From the NCBI GenBank assembly GCA_004151065.3, contig NWUY0300004155.1:40387-54319 (forward strand): DNA of 13,933 nucleotides, given 5' to 3'. The stretch's first letter is position 1. Each line of letters opens with the position of its first letter. The position numbers were made by a program, and so were the translations under genes. This stretch comes from Larix sibirica (Eukaryota > Streptophyta > Pinopsida > Pinales > Pinaceae). The notes beneath the pieces were generated by a model. The model was not told the origin of the DNA. It searched no databases and saw only the letters and a program-made list of their open reading frames with translations. Positions 1 to 7,629 of the stretch are shown here, in pieces.

Positions 1-448
1 TGCACGAACACACATGTGTGCAAAATGTGACTAAGATATATTGGAGACTTTTTCCTCCTGGAGGTCTTTTTCCCGGGATTTTGGCATGCTCTATTTTGGA
101 GGCTTGTATGTTCCCTATACTCTCTATTCATATATATAAAAATATATTGCTCGTTTCTGTTAAAAGAATTGCATTGTCATACCGAAAAGTTAATTCCATG
201 AATAATAACAAGGTTCTTTACAACAGATAATAACAAGGTTCTCTACAGTCCAGTATGACAAATATTTTCATGTACATATATGAGATCATTTAAAAAAATT
301 AAAGCAATGTAGATCCATCTTCAACCAAGATCTATCAAACATGGAGAGGTATCAAATTTTATGAAGTGTAATTTTTTCATCATATTTAATATGAATGAAT
401 TGATATATGACAGAATTAAATGATAAAAAAGCTATATAGCTTGAGAAA
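1..448. other. AT-rich spacer, no gene seen
   Basis: No coding stretch with recognisable similarity on either strand. Small structures only: a 12-bp perfect palindrome (CACACATGTGTG) at 9-20, a 25-bp tandem repeat at 202-250, and many short A/T runs. The open frame at 18-230 has no recognisable motif and is probably chance. Confidence 0.6.
202..250. repeat. 25-bp tandem repeat, two copies
   Basis: Unit 202-226 starts ATAATAACAAGGTTCT and recurs at 227-250 with one substitution and a slightly shortened end. Simple local tandem duplication in non-coding DNA. Confidence 0.7.
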
Positions 449-463
449 TTTGATACTAATATT
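449..463. repeat. LINE target-site duplication, left copy
   Basis: Exact 15-bp match to 2022-2036, lying immediately before the T run that marks the element's 3' end. Sequence TTTGATACTAATATT. Confidence 0.75.
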
Positions 464-664
464 TTTTTTCAAGAGGAAAAAAAGCCATACTTTTGTTATT
501 TCTTTGGAAAACAAAAAGTGCAATGATCTCAGAGAGAGGAGCTTAACTACTCATTCATACATCCATACATAGCTTAAGAAAAAAACATAAAATGTCCAAA
601 ATAAAAACGACATCTGACCAAAACAAAGCAAGATACCATACTCATCTTCACTTCCTCAAGAAGA

Positions 665-2015
665 CTAAAAGACATCATCAAAAAACCTCATCAAAACATT
701 TTGTGAGATGGAACCTTCCACCCACTCTTCCCAATATAAGACCCCTTCTTCTCCATCAAGTGCAGCATTTGATAATGAATCGGATACGTCGTTGTATTCC
801 CTGTAGATATGATCGATGGAAAGATCATAAAACCATGTCATCATCAATATAATTCTGTCACACGAATGTTTTAGCTGAATAGTATTCAGCTGATAAGGCT
901 TCTTTGCCCAGTTAACAATAATCAAGGAGTCTCCAAAGATTCTCATAGAGCCTAATCAACATCAAATTGCCACTTTTAGAATACCCCACAAACCAAGAAT
1001 TTCTTCCTTTGAATTTGTGCCCTGGATGCATGACATGAAATTTATAAGTGAGATCATCACCACAGTTGATGAGAAAACCAACGCCGCACTTTAGCCCAGT
1101 AGTCGCTCCATCAAAAAAACCATAATCAAATCTGGAAGGATCAATTCTCAAATTCAAATATCTTGCAGGATTCCGACTTTTGAGCTGAGGATTTTTGTAT
1201 AAACAAAGAAGTTTCCAAAATCTAAAAAACACCTACTTTTCGATAGGAATTATATTCTGAAAAATTGCCTGGTTGCGGACTTTCCAAATAGTCCAGGCAA
1301 CTAACCTCGGAATGTTGTTAAAAAACATGTGCTTTTGAAGCCATTGCTTATAAGCATATTCAAAACCAATATTAGGACAGTCATCATCAATTTTAAGTAC
1401 AACATAGACATTCTTCCACACCTCTCTAGAGAACCTGCACTGAAAAAACAGATGATCTACAGTTTCACAATTATTTCTGCAAAGAATACACATGTTTGAA
1501 CCCATTCTGCCCCTTCGCTTTAAGTTTTCCCATGTTAAATTTTTTTCATTGAAAGTCAACCATAAAAAGCATTTTATTTTAAGCGAAAGTTTCAGCTCCA
1601 CATTGAGCTAAACCACCATTTCATGTTACCTTCAAAGTGATTTTCAGCAATAACTTGATAAGCCGTGCTTGCAGTGACCTGCCCAGAAATGGGATTCTTT
1701 AACCAAGACAAAAGATCTTTTTCTTCGGATAGGCGAATGCCTTCAGATTTAATTGATGAAGATACTAATTCCATTCGACAACCCATCTTCCAGCTAGACC
1801 AAGATCGGACGTAGTGAGCCAATATGATGGATCTGCTATAAGACATCTTGATCTTTTGAACTAATTAAAGGTGATGAGGCCATATTCTATGAAAAGATTG
1901 CACAGATACTTTGATAACTTATAATTAGAATAAATCCCGAAAATGGGATCAATGCCAACAACAACCGCTTTACCATCTCCCACTTGCCAAGACAAATAGC
2001 TGCTGATCCAGGGTA
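665..2015 (-). pseudogene. LINE ORF2 C-terminal relic: post-RT linker, zf-RVT, RNase H
   Basis: Decayed C-terminal third of a LINE reverse-transcriptase polyprotein, read right to left. About 2000-1860 encodes the linker after RT (GDGK...GIDPIFG-like). About 1846-1600 encodes a segment with LSWLKNP and a tryptophan-rich end. 1601-1233 encodes the zinc-binding region: the KIKCFLWL motif, RRGRMG, then a CxxC...H...C cluster (CILC...HLFFQC) and EVWKNV. An in-frame TAG separates this from 1232-912, which carries the first RNase H acidic motif in GFFDGAT and a CGVGFLI strand. The next RNase H helix (KEEILGLWGIL) is in another frame near 970-1010, and 946-665 carries IFGDS and the closing HIYREYND motif before the natural stop. 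At least three frameshifts and one stop make it non-functional. The RT domain proper and everything upstream are absent. Confidence 0.85.
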
Positions 2016-2021
2016 AAAAAT

Positions 2022-2036
2022 TTTGATACTAATATT
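2022..2036. repeat. LINE target-site duplication, right copy
   Basis: Exact 15-bp match to 449-463, directly upstream (minus-strand sense) of the truncated LINE reading frame. An A-rich stretch precedes both copies, but there the right copy has one extra T. Confidence 0.75.
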
Positions 2037-2046
2037 AGTTCTTAAT

Positions 2047-2069
2047 AGATCCATATTTAATATGGATCT
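2047..2069. repeat. 11-bp inverted repeat around one base
   Basis: AGATCCATATT (2047-2057), one T, then its exact reverse complement AATATGGATCT (2059-2069). It could form a tight hairpin. It lies just outside the LINE target-site duplication and has no assigned role. Confidence 0.8.
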
Positions 2070-2090
2070 AACATGATTTAATTTCATGTA

Positions 2091-2110
2091 GATAAGATAA
2101 GATAAGATAA
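2091..2110. repeat. (GATAA)4 microsatellite
   Basis: Four exact copies of the 5-mer GATAA in tandem. Confidence 0.9.
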
Positions 2111-2593
2111 TTTTATTAATGTCCAACAAATGACACTCGAATGCAGGCGATATGGTCACGCATACAAGGGCAGCCACAGTGGTCTCATCTCTCAACCATG
2201 TGGAGTAAGTTATATATTCGCAACATGCAGATTAATTTGGCCTCCTCCCCTATACACTTGCTCATTTACTCTCTGATCATTCGAGCCTCCGCTCGAGCTA
2301 GCGAAGGTACCTGGATCTCCTTCCCTCCCCTGCACGAAATAATGGTCTCTGCAGGCGCTGGTTTAAGGCCTTCGGACAAGAATTATCTCTCCATTAGACC
2401 TCACAACAGTGGGAATGATGTTAAGGTCTATCCTCAAATTTTTTATAATAGCTTGTTGATGGTTTGGGCTTGGTGTTGTCACACTCGCACTCTGTTATAC
2501 ATTGGTTCTTTTGCTCTCGAGCCTTTCCCTGAGCCCCATTGGCTCTCTCTCGATACCCACTGAATTTATAGGGTGACTTATCAACTGGAAAAG

Positions 2594-3331
2594 ATGGCTT
2601 GAAGGCTTCGTGGTGTTCCCCGTCAAGGTGGTGGAGCTCGTGGAAATCGTGGGCGTGGAGGAGGTAATCTCAATGGTTATAATAATTCAATCCAAAATCA
2701 TTTGAGAACAATGCTCAATGAGTAGGAAGAATAATTGGTGTTGGAACATTTGGTCACTCAAAGAACTCGCGACAGGCGCAGACACTTCTAGATGGTTCAG
2801 AATATGTTGGCTAACATCCTCATGTAGGCCCAGGAGCCCTTGCAGGGTATTCAACCCCCTACACCACCTCTTGTTCCAGCCCCTGCTGAACACTCCACCT
2901 CCTCTCCTATCATGTCACAGATTTCAAGGCTCGCGAATTCCAAGAATCCCCAGCATGACAATTGCCCAGCAAAACAAGAGGATCCCACCAACGTGGCGTC
3001 CACCAATGTCCACAAGCGTAAAAGGGCGTAACTCATTGGTGCTCCCATCCCGGATGCCCCCAGAAAGACTGAACCACTCCCAGTAAAAAATGTCACTAAC
3101 AGTTCCTCAAGCTCATAGACCAAGATAGCCATGGACAGCTCAAAGGACTCCAGCAACAAGAACGACCATGACATCCCTTCCAACTCTGAAGGTTATCGTT
3201 GCCCCATAGTGGAAGAGAAGATCAATGAAGCTAATTCCAATGGCATCTCCAAGTCATGTTGTGGTTTATCTCTCTATTTTTTACAGCGTTGTTGGACACT
3301 TTGTTTTGGTTTTTGCCTATGCATATGCTAG
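2594..3331 (+). pseudogene. Broken gag/ORF1-like low-complexity reading frame
   Basis: One plus-strand frame beginning at ATG 2594 stays compositionally protein-like to about 3260 but is cut by seven stops before the terminal TAG at 3332. It starts with an Arg/Gly-rich tract (GGGARGNRGRGGGN), then a polar Gln/Glu/Arg-rich region that looks helical, a Pro-rich tract (PPTPPLVPAPAE, about 2846-2881), a basic KRKR patch near 3020 and a Ser/Asn/Asp/Lys-rich tail. The order basic glycine-rich, helical, proline-rich suggests a retroelement nucleocapsid-type (gag or LINE ORF1) protein, but no zinc knuckle or known domain is visible. Each internal stop could derive from CAG, CAA or CGA by a single C-to-T change, the pattern expected of methylated, silenced DNA. 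The class of the parent element is unresolved. Confidence 0.45.
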
Positions 3332-3600
3332 AAGTCATTATAGGTTCTTTTGTAGCAGGTCTAGTCCTAGGCTATCAGTTGGTTTTTACAATTATGTAAT
3401 TGTCCTAAACTCTGATAAAAGGTTAGACTCTCAAGCCATTTGTGGACAGGTCTATAAAGGCCTTGCTTTGCCATTTGTGAACAGGTCTATAAGGGCCTTA
3501 CTTTGGTTTTTCTTGTTCCATAAGAAGCCTTAGAAGGCTTTCAAAACTACAAAGAAATAACACTAAAACAACTTTTATAAAAGATAAGATATCTCTTAAC
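3332..3600 (+). other. Probable 3' untranslated part of the gag/ORF1-like element
   Basis: Non-coding, T-rich, contains the 35-bp tandem repeat at 3436-3505 and merges into A-rich sequence near 3540-3590. It is probably the 3' end of the element that starts upstream, but no poly(A) tail, polypurine tract or LTR boundary is clear enough to fix an end. Confidence 0.3.
3436..3505. repeat. 35-bp tandem repeat, two copies
   Basis: Unit 3436-3470 (begins CCATTTGTGGACAGG) is repeated at 3471-3505 with three substitutions, all G/A differences. Head-to-tail, no spacer. Confidence 0.9.
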
Positions 3601-4019
3601 TATAGGGCGAGAGGCCACTCATATTATGAAAACTTTTAAAATTGAGTAAAATTAGTGTATGATGTGCACTCGTGTTTTCTAACGTTTTCTTACTTTATTA
3701 TATATATACATTACTATCATTTTTAATTGACTCCTTGAAAATCAATTCATATTTAATTATAGTTTTTGTCATATAATTTAAATTAATATGAACTAATTAA
3801 TCTGAACGTTCCATTTGGATCATTTAATGATTTACTAATATTGATTTAAAAAAAACTCTTTAATAAGCTTCCCCTTAATCACCGTTTAAGAGAATATTTA
3901 AATCTCAGAACCGGCTAATACCACGTAATATTCAATTAGTATATATATTCACGAACCTTCCAACAAAACTAGACACTCGAAAAAGACATGGAGTGGGAAC
4001 GTGAAATTGCAATGGTGGA
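3600..4019 (+). promoter_or_regulatory. AT-rich upstream region with TATA-like box; downstream gene unclear
   Basis: No coding content. TATATATA lies at 3940-3947 and a CCACGTAA (ACGT core) element at about 3922. An ATG follows at 3988 and opens a 73-codon frame, but after about a dozen residues that frame is only the translated 75-bp minisatellite. The spacing from TATA-like box to ATG (about 40 bases) is promoter-like. No protein family is recognisable, so this may be a decayed promoter or chance. Confidence 0.25.
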
Positions 4020-4020
4020 A

Positions 4021-4181
4021 GGCCTGACTTTGTTTGCACTTATCATCATTATCCCTCAAGGCTATTACATCATCATTATCAAACATTACATTGAAGGCTT
4101 GACTTTGTTTGCACTTATCATCATTATCCCTCAAGGCTATTACATCATCATTATCAAACATTACATTGAAAGCTTGACTTT
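4021..4181. repeat. 75-bp minisatellite, two full copies plus a partial third
   Basis: Units at 4021-4095 and 4096-4170 are almost identical (GGCCTGACTTT versus GGCTTGACTTT at the start). A third partial copy starts at 4171 (AGCTTGACTTTG) and decays after about a dozen bases. The period is a multiple of three, so open frames run through it on both strands: a hydrophobic Ile-rich 25-residue repeat on plus, and an Asp/Asn-rich 25-residue repeat on minus (QSQAFNVMFDNDD). The second and third units start with TTGACT, the W-box core. Protein coding is not supported beyond the open frame. Confidence 0.9.
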
Positions 4182-4209
4182 GCATTTATCTTCAAACGTT
4201 ACATTTTAA

Positions 4210-5754
4210 ATTTTGTTTGACTTTGACATTTAGTATTAGCAAATTTCAATCGAATTTTATGATATTATAGAAGGTGAAGAGCTGATTATCATTACTGAAA
4301 TGAAATAAAATAAAAACAGTGGAAGAGTATCTTCCATATGGAAAATAATGAGTACATGTATTTGAAGAACAAATATGTGAAGTGTAAGATGATGCTAATA
4401 GCAAGTTGATAATAACACTAAATGGTATTCCAATAGCAAGTTGATAATAACATTAAATGGTATTCTAAATTGTTGTAGAATATGTGAAGTGTAAGATAAT
4501 GTTAATATTGAGTTATAAATAATATGATTTAAAATATGTTTTGAAAGTGATGTGGAAAAATCTAAGTATAAGTAGGAATAATAGTGGTTGTATGCAAGAT
4601 TGATAATGAAATGTTTTTAGAACTAATGATATTCCATGGAAAGGGTAAGGTGATATATGCATATCATTTATTTGTTAAATGTTAAGGATGTAAGAATTGT
4701 GAAAATTGTTTTGATTAAATACAATGAAGAAGTTATAATACAAGGAAGAGATGTGCAACACATACATATAGGTTGGTGATAATGCCATGGATATGTAGAA
4801 AACATTGAGTATGCTTCAAGGTAATGTACATGAATAATTCATTTCGACATTGCAACCAAATTAATATAAAATATGCGGGGTTAAAAATAATTCAAATCTA
4901 AGGGTTTGAACTACTATGGTGGGGAAATGAATCAAATATGTAGCATGTTTAATATATTTGGGAGATCCATGCAATGTATAATTGGTTGTATAAATAATCC
5001 AAATCATTGTTTGGGCTATGTGCAAAAATGTATTCAGTAAGTAACTTATTGAGAATAGTTTCCATTATTCTAAATGCATAGCAGAAGTATGAATAACCAC
5101 AAATGGTCAATCACAAGGAAAAATTTGTTAAGAGCATATTGTGCCCATGAGTTGAACTCCCATGTGAGATTAGGGGATTAAGTATTGAGTGCATAACTCA
5201 ATAAGTCTATGTTTAGAAACTAAGAACATTACAAGTCCAAATGGATTAAACAAACTATAACATAATTATAAAGTACAAGAAATATGAGACTCTTCATCTT
5301 TATAAACAAAAAAATGAATGGCTTGTAGTACTTACATTAGGGATGATTTTGTTTAGCATTACATGAGAACTAGTGTTCCATCGTTCAACAATAGTAAATT
5401 GTATACTAGTCTATGTAACATGAAAGGAGAGGTGGTTACAATGTCAAGAAGATGAAACATTTCATTTCTAGAGTAAAAACTAAGAGGATTTGAAATAGGT
5501 GCCACATGTGGGGTTGCATGTTGATTGTTCATCCCCGGTTAGAAAGAAATTGACCGCATTGTTTCAATCCATAGCTAAGGAAACTTCAATTTTTAAGGGT
5601 GTATCATTTAGCTTGATGCAGATACTACTTAGCGTGAACAATTCTTAACAGAGGAATGTCTTATTTCCTAGTATAATTTAGTTGTTAATCGATGTTCTAG
5701 TCATTCTAAATTGGTGGTAGGTGTTATGGATCCAAAGACTAAATTTTTTTTGTT
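4210..5754. other. Non-coding AT-rich stretch, probably old retroelement debris
   Basis: Stops are dense in all frames and no recognisable motif was found. Local duplication occurs at 4372-4508. The right part adjoins the gypsy integrase fragment ending near 5755, so some of it may be the eroded 3' end (end of pol, LTR) of that minus-strand element, but no LTR boundary can be drawn. Confidence 0.5.
4372..4508. repeat. Nested direct repeats (35-bp tandem inside a 29-bp repeat pair)
   Basis: A 35-bp unit at 4397-4431 (AATAGCAAGTTGATAATAAC...) is repeated at 4432-4466 with two differences. Flanking it, AATATGTGAAGTGTAAGATG at 4372 recurs in diverged form at 4479-4508. The arrangement implies at least two duplication steps. 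Confidence 0.85.
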
Positions 5755-6098
5755 CTTATTCAAACAATGGTGGTAGTTCAAGATAGAGAACATAAGTTAA
5801 TACTCATTTCTTTATAAATGGACTAAGGGCCATATGAAGGAGGCTTTATCTTTAGGTGAGGGATCATAAACCTTTCCTTTTGTAGTTCTAACCAAACATG
5901 GTTACCTACTTGGCAAGAGGTAGGTCCTCCATGTGCATTGTGTCTTTAATTTTACCTTTGTTACTAACACTTTAAGATAGACTACACTTGTTCATCAATT
6001 TGTTGAATTTGTTTAATGAAGGTATCAATTGTATCTTGTTGTTTGGAGATCTAAGGAGTAAAGGATTTTGAAGGTTGTATGAATTAGACCTCAATAGG
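5755..6098 (-). pseudogene. Ty3/gypsy integrase C-terminal (GPY/F) relic
   Basis: On the minus strand, 6035-5985 encodes a Gln-rich helix (DTIDTFIKQIQQIDEQV) of the type that precedes the integrase C-terminal domain. After a frame disturbance, 5903-5826 encodes the diagnostic block NHVWLELQKERF...PHLKIKP...YGP, matching the V-W-L-x-L-Q-K-E-R...LxP-x-x-Y-G-P signature of plant gypsy integrases. A further frame change gives a LELPPLFE-like stretch at about 5785-5756, where the family has its N-A-F-x-L-x-(I/L)-P-P segment. Several stops and frameshifts make it dead. In an intact element the integrase core and RNase H would lie upstream; here the sequence beyond 6100 is an LTR-like segment instead. 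Recognition rests on remembered family motifs. Confidence 0.75.
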
Positions 6099-6106
6099 GT
6101 TGGATG

Positions 6107-6634
6107 TGTTGATGTACATGCATTCATTTGGCCTTATTTAATCTCACATTCCTATTTTCTAGGGTCAAGAGCAATCATACTAGAGTTCTTCCTCCTTTTT
6201 AGGGATAGGAGCACTCCTACTTGAGTTGTTCCCTATTTTAGGATTTTAATCCTACTTGTACAATGGTACATGGATGGCCTAGTTAAGTGTCTAATAAGGC
6301 CTCACTTGGCTAATATGGGCTAGTTAACTCTAAATTACACATGCATTACCTAGTTGACTACCTAATAATACCTCACATGACTATTAGAGTGCACTTAGCT
6401 ATTCAGGGAGATTTCTCTTGAGTTTCACTAGCTCTTATGCTAAAGCATATAATTAAGCCTAGCTCAGTTACTTATATATGAAGGATTGCATCTTAGTGAT
6501 AGAGCATTCATTCATCTACACTCTTTGACCATTCATTCGTTAATAAAGATTACATTGTTTGGATCATTACTTGCATTATTTTCTCTTATATGTATTTCGA
6601 ACTATTTTACAACTCCATTTAGCTTCTAGATCCA
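6107..6634 (+). mobile_element. LTR-like segment (candidate solo LTR)
   Basis: Starts TGTTGATGTACATG and has candidate CA ends at 6611 and 6634. Inside are a TATA-like TTATATATG (about 6468), an AATAAA at 6542-6547, and diverged internal direct repeats (CCTAGTTAAGTGTCTAATAA near 6278 against CCTAGTTGACTACCTAATAA near 6350), all typical of plant LTRs. After the 6634 end a TGGTAGTGAATC follows one base later, a poor match to an initiator-tRNA primer-binding site. No 5-bp target duplication was found, so boundaries and orientation are uncertain. It lies between the integrase and protease relics of a minus-strand gypsy element. Confidence 0.4.
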
Positions 6635-6739
6635 CTGGTAGTGAATCTAAAGGAGTAGTATACACATTAGAGGTTTAAAAATAGAATAGAGGACAACCCT
6701 CTTCTATAATAAGTTAGTGAAATGGAGAAATTTCTCCCA

Positions 6740-6794
6740 ATAGTTAATGGAATAGGTATGGAATAGGTATCTATCAAAATATTCCATTAACTAT
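6740..6794. repeat. 15-bp perfect inverted repeat with 25-base loop
   Basis: ATAGTTAATGGAATA (6740-6754) is exactly reverse-complemented at 6780-6794. The loop contains a further partial copy, GGAATAGGTAT. An independent 14-bp palindrome, GGAGAAATTTCTCC, lies just upstream at 6724-6737. The right arm coincides with the end of the protease relic. Confidence 0.85.
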
Positions 6795-7012
6795 CCAAAA
6801 CAACATCAACCCCTCCATCATCTATGACATAAAAATCATCTTCAAAACTATAGTTTTCCACCAAAGGTTCCCTTTTATGCACTACACCTTAACATTGAAT
6901 ACATTGAATTGGCTTGATATGCTAATGGGGGAGTGTTCAAAAAATAGAAGACCAAATGTTTAACTTGTTTCTTGTAAAAATTGTTTCATGCACTTCTAGA
7001 ATCAAGCATAAC
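6784..7012 (-). pseudogene. Ty3/gypsy aspartic protease relic
   Basis: Minus strand, right to left: 7012-6989 encodes VMLDSRSA, aligned with the retropepsin active-site block (V-x-x-D-S-G-S/A), but the active-site glycine is replaced by arginine. A Lys/Val-rich stretch follows where the family has its N-F-I-x-x-x-x-V-x-x-L helix, then an AN...C motif near 6920-6890. After a frameshift, about 6850-6784 encodes FYVIDDGGVDVVL followed by a stop and W, matching the G-x-x-D-V-V-L-G-x-Q-W motif that ends gypsy proteases. Two in-frame stops and a frameshift are present. Same strand and order as the integrase relic at 5.8-6.1 kb, so probably one original element whose RT, RNase H and integrase core have been lost. 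Confidence 0.65.
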
Positions 7013-7229
7013 AAGGACTCGATTTTAAATTTGGGCATAAAACTTGAAGCTATGAAGGTATCAAGTCAACGTAATAAATAAATGAACGTGCTTAACGAGA
7101 AACACCGCCCATTCCTTTCTGTTAAACATCATCCACGACAATCTAATGCGAGACTTATGGGGTTAGATGCCATGATCAAGAAACGTCCCTTGAAAATACG
7201 CTTCATTTTATTTTAAAGAAATATACCTT

Positions 7230-7235
7230 TTGACT
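7230..7235 (+). promoter_or_regulatory. W-box core (TTGACT) upstream of DUF1262 gene
   Basis: TTGACT, the core bound by WRKY factors, lies 30 bases upstream of the TATA-like box. A 6-mer is common by chance; listed only because of its position. Confidence 0.2.
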
Positions 7236-7264
7236 TTAATGAGTTTACCTGATCCACAGCATCA

Positions 7265-7272
7265 TATAAAAA
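7265..7272 (+). promoter_or_regulatory. TATA-like box of DUF1262 gene
   Basis: TATAAAAA about 365 bases upstream of the chosen start codon. If used, transcription would begin near 7295-7300 and give a leader of about 330 bases containing a long upstream ORF. Position and consensus are good, but there is no transcript evidence. Confidence 0.5.
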
Positions 7273-7321
7273 TCCGGGCGATTCTTGTGTGTTCAGATCC
7301 TGGGTTCATATTCATTTATTT

Positions 7322-7618
7322 ATGTGTATAGCTGGCTCGGTGACATTTCAACTGCAAGAAAATGCTTATTTTTTGTTTCATTATATGGATTTCTCACCGC
7401 TGGCATTGTTCGTTTCAGTATATGCCATCGGAATCTGGATCATCATTGTTGATTGGATCTTATATTTCTGTGTAGACTTTTCATCAACAGAACCATGCAA
7501 CAATTGCTCTTTGAACAATTCAAAATCGCTCATCTTTTATCACCTATTGATCCAGAAGCTTCAAACATCTCCAGAGCGTCCTGATTTTGTAAATTGGATT
7601 AACATTTCATCGCCATAG
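7322..7618 (+). other. 98-codon upstream ORF in presumed 5' leader
   Basis: An ATG at 7322 opens a frame of 98 codons that stops at 7616-7618, 11 bases before the DUF1262 start and in a different frame. The product would include a strongly hydrophobic stretch (roughly SPLALFVSVYAIGIWIIIVD), which could span a membrane. No homology is recognised. If the TATA-like box at 7265 is the real promoter, this ORF would be translated first and could depress the main ORF. It may equally be chance, or non-leader DNA if the true start site lies downstream. Confidence 0.3.
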
Positions 7619-7629
7619 CTGTGAAAGTC

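Larger units (their letters stand above)
449..2036 (-). mobile_element. 5'-truncated LINE (L1-type) insertion with target-site duplication
   Basis: The 15-bp sequence TTTGATACTAATATT occurs exactly at 449-463 and again at 2022-2036. Between the copies lies the minus-strand C-terminal part of a plant LINE ORF2. The left copy runs straight into a T run (462-469), which on the minus strand is the expected short poly(A) tail at the element's 3' end. On the minus strand the layout is therefore TSD, truncated 5' end at about 2021, the post-RT linker, zinc-binding domain and RNase H of ORF2, a 3' UTR (about 664-470), poly(A), TSD. Length between the duplications is about 1.56 kb, far below a full LINE, so the usual 5' truncation of target-primed reverse transcription is inferred. 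Assignment as a LINE is firm; the exact insertion ends are inferred from the duplication. Confidence 0.85.
2037..2593. other. GC-richer non-coding block upstream of gag/ORF1-like relic
   Basis: From about 2140 the base composition is less AT-rich than its surroundings. The plus frame 2141-2563 is open for 140 codons but shows no recognisable domain. It may be the untranslated leader of the element whose broken reading frame starts at 2594. A GATAA repeat lies at 2091-2110 and an 11-bp inverted repeat at 2047-2069. No LTR end or primer-binding site could be identified. Confidence 0.4.

Noticed and set aside
2141-2563. 140-codon plus-strand open frame as a gene
   Set aside because: No recognisable domain, no promoter or splice context, and it lies directly upstream of a broken element frame; treated as probable leader.
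2851-3183. 110-codon minus-strand open frame
   Set aside because: It is the shadow of the low-complexity plus-strand frame, which has the stronger nucleocapsid-like composition.
3225-3533. 102-codon plus-strand frame with a hydrophobic start
   Set aside because: Translation of T-rich 3' sequence and of the 35-bp tandem repeat; no motif.
3949-4185. Minus-strand 78-codon repeat protein
   Set aside because: Consists mainly of the translated 75-bp minisatellite; both strands are open only because the period is divisible by three.
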